From Adineta ricciae (lineage: Eukaryota > Rotifera > Eurotatoria > Adinetida > Adinetidae): 64,000 nucleotides of DNA. Positions 35,031 to 48,810 of this stretch are shown here, in pieces (positions within the stretch are counted from its first letter, which is position 1; every line of letters starts with the position of its first letter). The stretch is taken from NCBI GenBank assembly GCA_905250025.1, contig CAJNOJ010000083.1, positions 62,001-126,000 of the forward strand, given 5' to 3'. The notes under the pieces are model-generated. The model was not told the origin of the DNA and did not search any database. It was given only the letters and a program-made list of their open reading frames with translations. Both the position numbers and the translations under genes were made by a program.

Positions 35031-37126
35031 TTATTCACCGTTATACCGTGAAATATGATACTGTTGAAGTTCGAGTATTGGAAGAATTTCGTCTTCACGA
35101 ATACGATTTTCCTCCACACTTGGAATTTCGTCGAATAGACTTCGAGATCCATTTTCGGTGAGCGAATCTGGCTTCGTTTTGCTTGCTCGTTCTTTCGATT
35201 TCGATCCCACTCGTCGCTGACGATTGGCTTTTGAGTTTCCCGTATGCTCAGGCGTATTTGCGGCCGGCGAACTTCGATTCAATACACGTCCCATCATTCG
35301 GAAGAGTTTCTCAATGAATATTTGCCGGAATTTTCGACGGAATGTTTTCGAAAGAAAAATAAAGAAAACAAAATTCGTTCCATAGTGTATATTACGTATG
35401 GTACGAAGTATATGATCGATATAATGCATTTTTAATAAATAAACTGCCGATGTTAATTTCTCAGGATGCATACGTTTGATATAAACATTATAGGACCAGA
35501 ATAAGCGATAGGGAAGTGTTAGGATTAGATAGGACAGCGCGACACTGACAAGCATTATTGTTATTGTTCGATCTCGTGAGCGATGTCGACGAGGTGGAGC
35601 TAACGTTGATGGAATGTTTAATTGACTCGTTGGGCGAGGTGTCTGGATGGAGAGATCCGTCGATGTTCCTTGATCTTTGCGCGTAGCTAAAATCACTGGT
35701 TGAGAATGCATCCACTGTGTACTTTGAGACGTGTCTTTTCTTTCCGATGGAGAACGTGGCACATACGATGTGCACTTTTGCGATTCTACAAGCGACTTTT
35801 TCTTCTTGGGGATCAACATCTTCGTTGGGAATATGTTGGCTGATATTGTCATGAGACGTTGCCGTTTTCTTAAACGCAAAATAATCATGATATTCATCGC
35901 AGCAACGAACGTTAGTGGCAATATATGCAGAAAACATGATAATATTATCCCGATAATGTCATAGGCGTATTCATGTTTTTTACTGTAATAACAGCGCTTC
36001 CATACAACAGCGTAAGTGCGCGCTTTCTTCTTCTCTAAATCAAAAATATGTCCATTGGTCGAGATAACAGCTCGAAGCTCGTGCATGAATATTGGATAAA
36101 CACAGCATAGGATACCCATGAGCGTAATGAATAAAATACTACGAAATGCTTGGAGATGCTGTCGTAGTTTTGTGTTCTGAGCTAAGCAGTGAAATGGGAT
36201 ACAGAATAGTATGAATGATGAATTTGACATGATCATTGAACCGGCTGAATGTCTTTTGCGTGTTCGATGTGTGTCGCTTGTATTGGTACTCGTTGCTCCA
36301 GATATAGTAGCACGAATGAAATAAGACGAGGGCCGACAGACTGAATACCAACGATTGAATGATATCGCACACATATACCAAGCACTTAGTGCAGCAAATA
36401 GTTGATCCGGACACATCAATGCTTTACTAAAGTAAATGAACAGAAAATATTCAAATGAAGATATCTAATCGTGCAAACAAACCAAAGAAAATTCGATCGA
36501 TCTCGAAAGTAACCCTTGTCTGGTGTTCGATTAATGCAATTATCTAACCAAAAGATCAGAACAGGTATTAACAAGTTCAACGTATCGGAAATATTGAGCA
36601 TGATTGTATAAAACGAAACAGGTAACTTGGCGATATTACAACGAATGAGAATATATGTAGCAAGAAGATTTCCAGTAACACCGAATGAAATCTACATAGG
36701 AAAGGAAAAGGACAGAGATACTTTCAATGAAATCAACGCATTCTTTACCACAATAGGATTGACCATCAAAACAATCCAAAATGAAATTATTGAAAGAAAA
36801 TGATAAGAATTGTTTTTAATAGTCGATGTTGGCAGCAAACTATCCATTGATAGCAGCGAAGTGGAAAATGATAATGATGACGAGACGTCAGTCAGATTCG
36901 AATCCGAAAGCAGCTTATCAACAGGTTTTTCATCTGACATTTTTGAATACAATTGCTGCAGAAATTCAGCCAGCCGTTGCGGACCATTTCCGGTCGAATA
37001 AGTGGTATTTAAATTAATATTACTATTGTATTGATCCATTTGATCATTTAGATAATCATATGTTGAAAAGAGACTTTCGTTGCCATTCGTGAATGTGTTG
37101 ATGAGGCTGGCTGTTAGTTCAGGCAT
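35031..37126 (-). CDS. Rhodopsin-family G-protein-coupled receptor (orphan)
   Basis: Exons 36749-37126, about 36480-36691 and 35031 to about 36430 join in frame. A long Asn/Ser-rich extracellular N-terminus with several sequons precedes the seven helices. TM1 crosses the first splice site (FWIVLMVNPIVVISFGVTGNL). TM2 is MLNISDTLNLLIPVLIFWL, and TM3 follows the conserved Cys (FLCKALMCPDQLFAALSAW) and ends NRW in place of DRY. TM4 is SILFITLMGILCCVYPIF, TM5 IIGIILSCFLHILPLTFVAA and TM6 ITIMLVSVALSYLILTLPY. TM7 has TNFVFFIFL in place of NPxxY. The third loop and C-tail are long and basic. The second loop contains a probable in-frame 108-bp intron (36182-36289). It is likely a peptide-type receptor, but the ligand cannot be told. 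Confidence 0.82.
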
Positions 37127-38238
37127 TGTTTCAATGTCGAATGATACAATATGTTTGTTAAGGCTGAGCTTTTCTCGAAGAAACCGATGTAACTCACTTC
37201 AAACAAAAAGATGTGCTTTAAATGAAAAGAAGAGAAGAAATGAGACTAAATAGTGCGTGTTCTTTCAATAGAATATCTCGCTTCTGACAAGGAGGAAGAA
37301 CAACGAGAAAAATTTTCTTAACTGTCACTAGATTTTTCATGCATTCGTTTATCAGAGAAAGAATAGCAAAGACTAGAGTAATGAGATAGTGACTATTTCC
37401 CTATCAAAAGAGGAGAAAGGAAAAGCTCATGATTTGCAAAGAATGCGTAATTATTTGCATGATGAATATACGAGATTCTTTATCTTTAATTTCTACCTCT
37501 CGGATTATTCTCAGCACGCAGAACAGCTCATCCTAACAATTAACTATGTGTGTGTGTGAGTATTCACTTAACACTAATAAATAATTCAACGTCTGTTATT
37601 TGTTTCCTTCGTTTTTCTTAATTCGAACAATTGGCCAATATTAATCAGCACACAATATGCAAAGGAGCAATTGAAAACATATTCCCGCTCTGCTTATTAC
37701 CCGATTTACCCAGCGAAAAAGATGGAAATGTTCTCACCTTGTGAGCTTTTTCAAATCGAGAGAGAACGATGTTTGGGCGTGATAGTTCCATACAACTCGC
37801 GGGAAACTAATTACGAAGAGTATCGTCGTTGATTTATTCTATTATTCTCTAGAACGCTGGCAATCATATGTTGTTTCTACCCCCGGACTTCGTCGGAGTT
37901 AATAACATTGATCGAGAAGAAAAGTATGCATCTCAATAGTTAAATATTTTTCAATGAATAATGGGAAAAGTCTCTATGGAACAAGGAGAAAGGAAAAGAA
38001 TAAAAGTGGAATGTCTGCATTATTACCAAACAGTCGGATATTATCTCTTCATTGAATGCATTGAAATGATTACGTTTTCTTTTTCTTCGCGAACAAATAA
38101 TTTAATTGATCTGAAGTGTTTTTAGATCTTTCGGTGACTTGGTCCTTCTTTTTAAATAAGAACAATCATAAACATTCAATCATACAATAAAGCGGAAAAA
38201 AGATTCGGTTTGTTTTTCAATGAATCCGTTCATTCGAG
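37127..38238. other. intergenic
   Basis: Promoter-side region of the GPCR and 3' flank of the small membrane protein, on the same strand. AT-rich, with no coding segment recognised. Confidence 0.4.
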
Positions 38239-38478
38239 TTAATACTTGTGTCCCGAAACCAAACTGATTGAACTGCTCGCACGAGAAGTGCTGTGTCGTC
38301 GTACTTTGTCATATTTTCGACCGGTATGATTACTGTTCTTCTTCTCGAGACATTGCTGAAGAATATACATAGCACCAGCAAAGACGATGGCATTGATGAG
38401 CATATAAACAACCCAATAGATCGCTAAGATGATTGCCAAATTCTCTCCGTCACAAACTTCTTCAACGTTCGATGTCAT
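38239..38478 (-). CDS. 79-aa single-pass membrane protein
   Basis: Single coding exon for a short protein. An acidic N-terminus (MTSNVEEVCDGEN) is followed by one long hydrophobic helix (LAIILAIYWVVYMLINAIVFAGAMYIL, about residues 14-40) and a basic, Ser-rich cytoplasmic-type tail. A strong acceptor (TTTCAG) lies seven bases before the ATG, which supports the start and the reality of the gene. No family recognised. With the acidic end outside and the basic end inside, it would be type III or single-pass N-out. Confidence 0.6.
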   Translation of the reverse strand: MTSNVEEVCDGENLAIILAIYWVVYMLINAIVFAGAMYILQQCLEKKNSNHTGRKYDKVRRHSTSRASSSISLVSGHKY

Positions 38479-40297
38479 GGCTTAGCTGAAATAATCGATC
38501 AAAGAATGATGTTGTTGGATGAAAAGTATTTGTTCGACTAACAAAGCATTCGAATATATATTAGAGAAAAAAACTCGATTTTTTTTTCTTTCTTCACCAT
38601 TTTGCTTAGGTAAACATACAACGCCCCAACGAATTTTCGATTTTTTTCTCTTCGTCTTCACTCGTTTATTTTGTTAAAAGGTCACTTTATTTAATTCTTA
38701 AAACAATAATATTTTCGAAGCCATCGTCAATGTTTTCTGCGAGCAAAATCAACGATCAGACGAATGTTGCGAAAGCGCGCATGGATCACACATCAGATCT
38801 AATGTAAACATCAGCACGAACTCGTGCCTCACTCCAGTTAACAGCAATTCTGAGCGTAACACATTCGAAATAACGGAAATAAACATTATATGAGAAGAGA
38901 GTCAAGAAAGCGAACGGATATACTTCGATTCGTAGTTGTATTAATGAATATCTGTTTAAAAATAGTGTCTGTGGATGAAAAACGTGGGTGGTCGAAACGA
39001 CATTCTTCAGTTCATCTATCTCACACGATCATGATGTTTGTCAGTATATTTCAATCCCTGATGACATTCATTGCGATCTGCACTTAGGTTGCCGTTGGGA
39101 AAAATCTTCGCATTTACTCAAATATCATTGCATTAGGTCAAATCTTGATGAGCACGAGTTGATCACGTGCCTTCCGATTATAATTAACTCAATCGTGTAA
39201 GATAAATAGGAAAATGAGAACAGTTGATTGCATGATTAGCATACGAATAAAAACTGATCTTGATTTCTTATGCATATTTATCAAGATGCGTCATGGAGTC
39301 TTCGAACGGTTTCTTTTTTTTGCTCAGATGTATATGAAAGGAATATTTATAGTCGGTGCATCTTATTCATCAAGACGTCCCTTATTTCAATATTGATGAA
39401 TATATTATTCGGAAAGTCTATGTTTAGCAAAGTATCAGACGGTTCGAGTAAAAACTAATGTCGTTGATATGAAAAAGTGTTTTTATGAAATTCAAAAGAG
39501 TTACTTAGAAATGGTTCTTCCTTCCTAAAAAATCTACAGCTAATTATTTGTTAATAATATTCGAACTCTATAAAACAGCGAAAACTCCCTGTGACAGTAC
39601 ATTGCAGGGTACTCCCGTGTTCATGAATTTCAAAAACGTTCCAGCTATCAATAAGACTTTTGAGTAAGTAGGTCAATGTGCCATAAGGAATATTGTCTTA
39701 GTCTGACTTATTCTTCCATAAAGTGCGTTAAATGGACGATTAACTAACGGAAGACGAGAAATGTTAGTAGACAAGGAAATCATTAGATTTTCTCCGTACC
39801 GATCTTCACTAAATGAGGCGAATGAGGTAATAGTGGCATTTCACGGAACTCTTTGATACCTGGCAAGTTATTAGTGACCTTGAATGTTCGAGCGCGAGCG
39901 TTTCTGAATACCGTAATCTCGCAGATTGATTATATCCGATATATTAAAATGTATTCGAGCGAACCGTGAGTACCTTAGGCGTTTCAATTGTCAAAATGGT
40001 TTGGCGAATCACAAGAAATAGTTAAGCTGGATATAGATCCCAAGACTATGTAGCTAATCAAGCAGAATTCTTATTCTCTACTTGTCTTTCAGGATTGGAT
40101 TCTGCGAGAGGTACTGAATAAAATAGTAATTAACCATAGTCGAAATTATGCTTTCAGAAATAGACGCGTGCGGAAGTTTATTAGAATTTGAGATAAAAAA
40201 AAGAAGTGCGACATTGAAAAGAGATTTGCCACTATTCAGACTAAGAGTAATTGTATTGCTCGGTTAATATTGAGTGTTGGATGAACAGACTTGACGG
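38479..40297. other. 1.8-kb gene-poor region
   Basis: No frame with a recognisable domain on either strand. Short open frames around 38890-39460 on the plus strand lack splice context and look like chance. The sequence is less AT-biased than neighbouring spacers around 38800-40100, so degraded old coding DNA is possible but not demonstrable. Confidence 0.35.
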
Positions 40298-41966
<1,669 letters not shown>

Positions 41967-44105
41967 TGTTCGAAGTAATCAACTAGATTATCAGTAGGAG
42001 AAGAAAATAAGCACAAATTATTTTCAGTCGATTCAGCTATGTATCGCCTGCTGTTATCAGAACCAATTACCTCGTGACTTTCGGTAGATGACGCACTTGT
42101 CCCATACTTTTAGGTATTGTTCAATAAGCAGTGTATTGCTTATATTTTGAAAAGACAATTTCAGTCATTTGTGAGCGTATCATCGGCCTAGGCAGATTTA
42201 TTTTACCGGGAAGAACTTTATTTTCGATGACTTTAGATCATTGTGGTCATTACCCATGTTTTCTAATTTTACTTTCACATAGTCAAAGCTTCACTGGTTG
42301 GTATAAATAATATTTGAAATCTCTGACTATTGTTTCAGCTATGAGCTCAATAAGATCGTCAACGTTTTTGTCTGTTAAAACGAGTCCGATCGAATCATTG
42401 TGCTTGTCAATGGTTCCTCGGCAACGTACGAACCGATCGCCTAGCACGACTAGTTTAGTTATCGATCTGACAGATTTTCCTGAACCACCACCGCCAGCTC
42501 CACCGAGTCGGTATGGATAATTAGCACATATTCAAACCTACAAATTGTTACCGCGAAAAGTTCGGTAATTCCGATGAATTATTTATTTTGAAAGCGGCTA
42601 GTTTTGTTCAAAACGTTTTATTCTTAACAACCAGAATTGATCAGATCGATTGAAAATGTTCTGGTACCAGAAACTGAGGAAGAGAGAAATCAAATCGCAA
42701 GGATCACAGCATCGAGAGCAACAGGCAGCTCGTCTCTTGATTGTCATTCATTTAATCGTCAATACTGTTCGATCGCTTGCATGGCTTATAATTGAAATAC
42801 TCATCTGTTTGTTTTTAAGTTTCTTGTAGTCATTAAAATCATCGGTGCTGTCTCAATAGACTCTTCAGTCGTTAACAGTATCACCGATATTCGTCCGAAT
42901 CTTTTGCTGATGTGGTCAGCTCGTAGAATACGAAGACGTGACCCCTACAAATATTTAGCTGGTAGGAAAAAGAACGATTTAAATTCGATGAAAAGCGTAT
43001 CGATCATGTCTTGTTGGACGAACACGTCTGCAAACAGAGCTTCCGTTATTATCCTTGCACTTATCATGTGTGCAGCAAGTGTACAAATACTGATCGATTA
43101 TGGAGAATGATTATTAAAATATATACGATATTTTCGTGGTGCATCATCGAATAAAACTTTATTAGACATTGATATGACTCCGTTTTTCTATCGTTGCGAT
43201 GATTCTGTCTATCTGTAAGAATCTGCGCTGAAATTCTGATGAGGACGTGACGGAATTTGTTCGGAGGTTTCAAATCTATTCTGTTATTTTCACCTATTGG
43301 AACACGAATCTAAGTATCAGCGTTTTCAAAGTAAACAACATAAATGATGTGGTATCAGAGCCCGTCGCATTGACTCGTGTGCTAATCGGTGTCATCTGTT
43401 CAAAATTGATTCAATCGCAGAGAAAAATATTTATCTCTTCGAGCTTCGAGTGCCCGAAATGGTGCTATATAAACTGAGGCTGTAGTTATTTCAATATGTG
43501 TGCTATTTGCTTGGAGTTTTCATGCTTACTGATCTATTCTTGTTTGACTTTCCTTTAAAATATGTTCGTTTTCTAATGGGGCTTGCAGCTAATCATATGG
43601 CTATCTAACGGATTGCACACACTGTTTCTAATTATCTCCCCGATGTTATAACGACGATTAATTCGGTGCAAGCGATTCATTTTGGTGTGAATGATTTCGC
43701 TGACGTCGATATCTGTATGGCACGTTCGATGCCATTATTATTCGCTCATGATATCGGAAGTATTGGTCAAAATATTCGAATGGGAGCATTCCGCCGCCGC
43801 AAGAAAACTGATTGAATTTTGTTTTCATACGATGTAACATATTCGAAATATCAGGAGAAAGTTTGGCGTCAGAGGCAAATCTCACACATATATAATACAG
43901 TGAGTGTCTGTTATAGATGAACAGATAAAACAGTTACGAACACCATTTGAAAGGTATATTTCATGCTTTATTTTGTACAAATGAACTACACAACTACTTT
44001 GAGCATCATGAACATTCTCGTGAGTAGATAAGAATAGAAAAGCGTGCACTTGAGAGCGTAAAGATTAGAGTCTATAACTCATTCGTAATGATATCTATCT
44101 GATTA
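41967..44105. other. 2.1-kb region with coding-like but broken fragments
   Basis: No intact gene. On the plus strand, coding-like pieces occur in different frames: 42341-42517 (ending VIDLTDFPEPPPPAPPSR), which can be spliced to a segment from about 42637 (SIENVLVPETEEERNQIARI); 42830-42960 (VNSITDIRPNLLLMW); 42990-43130 with a Cys-rich stretch (YYPCTYHVCSKC); and about 43625-43815 (VQAIHFGVNDFADVDICMAR). Stops and frame changes separate them. This could be one or more decayed genes, or a gene with introns I could not resolve. No family is assigned. Confidence 0.3.
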
Positions 44106-44984
44106 CTAGAAATTTGTTGTTCTATCAAAAATCATTGGAATAAAATCTTTTTCAGGAAATTTCGCGTCGGGATATTTTGCTCGTTCGTACGTATCGACAA
44201 CGACACAGATTAACGAGAGACCCATGATGATCAATACTGCTGTCATCAGTATAAGGAGTGACCGACCGACGAGTAAATGTCGATTGCGTTTTCGATATTG
44301 TTTGATTTGTTGACGATTCAGTTCTTGGTAAATATCATTGCGAATTTTTTCTTGAGATTCCTCAGTGAAAATATTCGGTTCGGCAAAGAGATAATGATCA
44401 TCATCGTCGTCGTGAGATTGAAAATGAACCGCAAAGATATCTTGAGCGCGTAGAACGGGTCGTTGGTGTAATCGGCGATTAAAATCAATGCGCAGGTCGA
44501 TTGAAATATTTTTACTTTTTTCACGCAGCTCGCGACGTTTAGAACGCAGTTCTTGCAGAAATTTATTCGTTATACTCGTCGGATTCGAATCGTAATTATT
44601 GGATTGCGTAGTTGAATAGACATCATAATCTTCGTTGTCTTTCGGCAGTGAACAAGTCGTTTGACTAGATGGGAGTGCTTGCGTAGATGTTGCACTTCTA
44701 TCATGAATCATTTCGGCAGATGTACTTCGTCTTATCTGATTACCAAGAGATGCAAAAGCAGCAGCAATAGTCGCGCGACGACGCGGATCGAGAGATCGTC
44801 GTTTCAGAAATGAACTCAGACGAGTTGTCGTCGGCTTTTCGCTCGCTGTTTGAATTGTTGTTGGCAATGGTGGAGCTTGTGGAACTTCATTCTCAATTCT
44901 CATCAGAGGTATCAGTTCCGGTGGTGAATTGCGCTTGTCGGATACTTCCGGTACACGAGTTACTTCAAAACGATGCGCCGCCAT
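44106..44984 (-). CDS. Single-pass membrane protein with long N-terminal cytosolic region
   Basis: Two hundred and ninety-two residues from the ATG at 44984, which lies four bases after a TTTTTAG acceptor; an upstream in-frame ATG at 45005 would fall before that acceptor and is less likely. The N-terminal 240 residues are hydrophilic, with Pro-rich (EVPQAPPLP) and Arg-rich (LKRRSLDPRRRATI) segments and a predicted helix (KFLQELRSKRRELREKSKN). One membrane helix (LLVGRSLLILMTAVLIIMGLSLICVVV, about 240-265) precedes a short C-terminal tail. No signal peptide, so a type II orientation is likely. No family recognised; it is judged real because the frame is long, single and well bounded. Confidence 0.65.
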   Translation of the reverse strand: MAAHRFEVTRVPEVSDKRNSPPELIPLMRIENEVPQAPPLPTTIQTASEKPTTTRLSSFLKRRSLDPRRRATIAAAFASLGNQIRRSTSAEMIHDRSATSTQALPSSQTTCSLPKDNEDYDVYSTTQSNNYDSNPTSITNKFLQELRSKRRELREKSKNISIDLRIDFNRRLHQRPVLRAQDIFAVHFQSHDDDDDHYLFAEPNIFTEESQEKIRNDIYQELNRQQIKQYRKRNRHLLVGRSLLILMTAVLIIMGLSLICVVVDTYERAKYPDAKFPEKDFIPMIFDRTTNF

Positions 44985-46202
44985 GGATCTAAAAAGATGA
45001 AACAAATAATCTAAAGTTAGTTCCGATGAGATGTGTGCGTCATCACGAAGAGAAATAGAAAATTTCTTCTCAGCTGAATAATGTTTTTTTTACCCGGAGC
45101 GCATCACCGTTAGGCAAGAACGAATATGAATAAATATGTTACATTAATGTATTCTTATCAATGGTGTTTTAGAATTTATTACACATCGCTGCTCTGCACT
45201 TGGTTATATTACCATTTGTTTCGAGAAGAAAGAACCTGGTAAAAATAGATATGGAAATCGTTCGCAAATCTGTAACTCGTGAGAAGGAGCAGCAGCTGCA
45301 TGTCTTGCTGAATTGTTCTTCAGCGTCGTTAATGACGCAATTTCTATTGGTCAATCGACTCACCAATATTGAGTCGACGATAGAGTATTAGATAACAAAC
45401 TAGTAGATGAGAATGCATCGATAAACAGTTGCAATTGTTTATTTCGCTAGAAATATCGTTCGACATTTCATTAGAAAGTTCGTTCGTTTCAAATTGATTA
45501 ATCTAATTGGTTAATTGCTTGCCGAAAAAAAAACAACACATTTATTGCCCAGCGTTCTTCTTTTTTTTTGAATAACAACAAGTTAGATTCCTCATGAGTG
45601 TGTATAACCCAAAAAAGGGCGAGAGAAAATCTTTTAGCAAGACATTAGTTGATTAATTCGTCATCGTGCTGTTTTTTTTTGTCTTCTTCGCTAAGATTAA
45701 ACAAAGTACTTTTCTTTTTCATCTTGATTTCCACTTTGATAATATTTTAATTATATCTTTATGCACACCTGTCAAACACCTGCGTGTTTCTTTTGTGACA
45801 AAGTCAGAAACGCTTTTTGCACTTGAAACTGTTTTTCTCGCTTTTTTTTCGATTGTTTATTCAAACGAAGAGATCATCATGTCATATTGCAATCGATGGA
45901 TTTTGTTAAAATTTATTTATGACTATTATCGACTGTGTTGACAAATAGATTGGCCGGTAAGTTAGTCGTTCTCTTTCGTTTTTTTTCTCATTTTCTCCTG
46001 TTATTATTATGCTTTTGTACATATTCGTTTGCATTTTTCTTTTTCAGGTTTCACCTTTTCACTTTTTCTTCTTTCGCTTTCTTTATTTTCTTCTTTTTCC
46101 CTTCCTTCTGTCTACATACTCGCAACTTATTTCTTACCTACTTCTCGGTTCTTTTAATATATTATACCTTATTGCTTTCGCCCAATAATATAAATACTCG
46201 TG
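44985..46202. other. divergent intergenic region
   Basis: Between the single-pass protein (-) and CRTC (+). From about 45950 to 46180 the plus strand is strongly T/C-rich, probably the 5' UTR or a leader intron of CRTC. No gene was recognised. Confidence 0.4.
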
Positions 46203-48810
46203 ATGAGTAGTCCACGTAAATTCGCTGAGAAAATCGCTCTTCTCCAACAGAAACAAGCTGAAGATGATGCAGCATTTAACACCATTCTATACGAAGTCGA
46301 AGCGGCCAAACAGGTATGACACCACTCGAATTCGATGGCGAAGAAAAAAACAAGTACACGTCGCTTTTTTTCTCTAGAAAGCCGATCGAGGGTCTTCGAC
46401 AAAAACAAAACTAGATGTACCAACACGTAAATATGAGGTAAACTTATTCATGTTACGATAAAATTTGACTATTTTATTCAACTTTATCAGATACCGAATA
46501 GAGTGAATCATTCAGATAACAATAACTATACGAATCAGCCCATCAAGGTATGTTAACAACAAAATCGATCGATAATAAGCGTTAGTGAACTCTATTTAGA
46601 CTGAAAATAACAACGGCTCTGACCGATTGTTACAACCGCCTGAGAATCCACAATGGCGTCGGTAAGAAAAACAACTTCTACATCTCGATAATGCTTGATT
46701 TTTATCGTAGAACTCATTCGGATTCGTCACTTCACCATGCGATGATGCCAGCGGTTGTTGCACATTACCATGCTCAAGTTGATAATCATGATAATAGTTC
46801 GTGTTGAAAAATTCCATCTTCATCATTTCGTCTTCTTTGTTGCTGTTTAGATCAACGAATCGATTTTGATATCAACGATGTCAAATTAGAACCGCCTCAC
46901 TATGGTAATCAAGCAACATATCAACAGTTCCACCATGCACAAATGCCAATGAATCACTATTACGATTTAAATAATAATAATTATCCACATGATCAAACAA
47001 ATATGTTTTACTCATCTGGACAACAACCAATTGCACCTTCAACGATAAATAATCAGCAGCATTCACTTTTAGGACCACGTTTTAGTGGTGGAAATGTTAA
47101 TCCAAACGTTCTGATGTTGCCACCCAATCAACATCCACGTAGTGGTGGTTCATTGCCTGATTTACGTAATGAAAATGTTTTTAGTAATGCTACTAATAAT
47201 CACAGCCATAATCATTATCAACAATCGTTCTTTACTACAGCACCAGCATCACATTCAACGAATAATGATGATCTATATGCACTTGTAAGTCTTGATTGCT
47301 GAGTTCGAACATCGGAAAAAGGAAAACGCTGGTTTTCTTAGGGTCCACAACAACAATTACCATCACAGAGTGGGCCGTTGAAGACAAGTCCAAGTATTCG
47401 TCGTCGACATAGTCCGATCGGTGATGGAAAAGCAGCCTCACCACGTCGACAAAACTCACCATCGCCAGATGTGTCTTCTGTAAGTTTAGATTTTCTAAAA
47501 ATTCGTTTTTCATAAACATTCTTCGATAGATTCAACAAAATCATTATCGAGCTGAACCACAAAGTCCTCCATCTTTATCGAGTTATTCACCACAAAATTC
47601 ACCTCATTTATTGGCAAGCCCTGCCAATGAACTTTCTCCATTTTCTCCACAACAACAACAACAGCAGCAGCAGCAATCGACAGATAGCCCACAACATTAT
47701 TTTTCATTACCAAATCAGTTTGATCAGATTACATTGGTAAAACGAAAAGCGTTCTTCTACGCAAAAAAAACGATTTTCTTTCTTCTCAGGATAACAAATT
47801 CTACACTCAACAACAACAACAACAACAACAATCACCGCCATCTAAACAACAAAATCATTCCCTTCCGACAACACCTGGCGTCTCGAATAATTTTGCACCA
47901 AGAGATTTCTACACATCGTTTATCGATGACATGTAAACTTCGACTATTCTACATTTCTTTCATAGTTTTGCTTCTTTCCGTTTCAAAAGGACACCTCCAT
48001 ACGTCCATAATCAATCACCTGGAAGTATGTCGAACAATGGAAATCAAAAGAGTCCTACAATTCCGAATATAATTTTAACGGGTAATTATATCCTGCGTGA
48101 GAATATCTCGTAAAAATTACCATTGACATAACGTTTTTTTTATTAGCGAGAGTGCATTGTAATTTAGAGTAATAATTGATTGGAACGACACTATAAGTAG
48201 AAGTCAAAATCTTGACTTTCTCTTCGTTGTATTTGTTCTGGTAGTCACAGGAGTATCGAAAGTTAATTTATTGGTTGAACCACTGTGAGTTTAAACATGA
48301 ACTTTGGTTCGCGTGTTTCAAACCGAGTGAAATTCCTGTGAGATTAAAGTGTTCCATAGTAAACAAACTAGAATCGAAAGTTAAATGTAACACAACCTTA
48401 GAGATTTCGATTGTATTATCAGGAGAATCCAACGCCTAATTATAGATATGAAATAGTCCAGACAACTTTCAACTCATCGAATATTCTTCTGACTACTTCC
48501 TAGTCGAATGTTCTCGACGGGCTATTTTTGACTCTGAATGACACTTGTTCTGTTTTCTTCCATTCGTAGATGTCGATAGTTCGAAGTTAGATCTCTCGAA
48601 AGAATTGAACAATGACTTTTCACTTGCATTTGATCATCTAATTGATGCAACAGATTTACAGTTACCTGCAGATGATTTCGTAAGTAGATTTCACCGACGA
48701 CATATCTTCGTTTGCATATATTTTTCTCGTTTCTTCTTCAGTTGCTCAACGGAGCTGATCTTTCTCTTGATTCAAACCTATGTGATGATACATTTCGTAT
48801 GGAACGTTAA
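46203..48810 (+). CDS. CRTC: CREB-regulated transcription coactivator
   Basis: Coactivator that shuttles to the nucleus on dephosphorylation and binds CREB. The CREB-binding N-terminus is clear (SPRKFAEKIALLQQKQAEDDAAF). The SIK-target motif follows a splice junction (WRRTHSDSSLHH, family WRRTNSDSALH), so 14-3-3 control is likely conserved. Later blocks are SGGSLPDLRN, Pro/Ser/Gln-rich low complexity with poly-Gln, SPTIPNIILTG (family IPNIVLTG) and a C-terminal transactivation region (KLDLSKELNNDFSLAFDHLI, LSLDSNLCDDTFRMER). At least ten small exons, starting 46203-46313 and 46378-46438, join through introns of about 50 bp. The penultimate region has a 488-bp intron (48082-48569). The ATG at 46203 opens the conserved domain directly. 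Confidence 0.93.
47650..47676 (+). repeat. CAA/CAG tract encoding poly-Gln
   Basis: Nine consecutive Gln codons, five CAA then CAG units and a final CAA, within CRTC. A second tract of CAA repeats starts near 47809 in the next exon, so an intron separates two poly-Gln runs. Confidence 0.9.

Noticed and set aside
38890-39458. Three overlapping plus-strand open frames
   Set aside because: No conserved motif and no splice context, and they overlap each other in different frames.
42990-43130. CNOT4-like RING domain
   Set aside because: The first zinc-binding cysteines are missing, two residues of the core are lost and the frame stops soon after. Kept only as a possible gene remnant.
44985-45005. 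ATG at 45005 as start of the single-pass membrane protein
   Set aside because: A TTTTTAG acceptor lies between it and the ATG at 44984, so the upstream ATG is likely intronic or in the leader.
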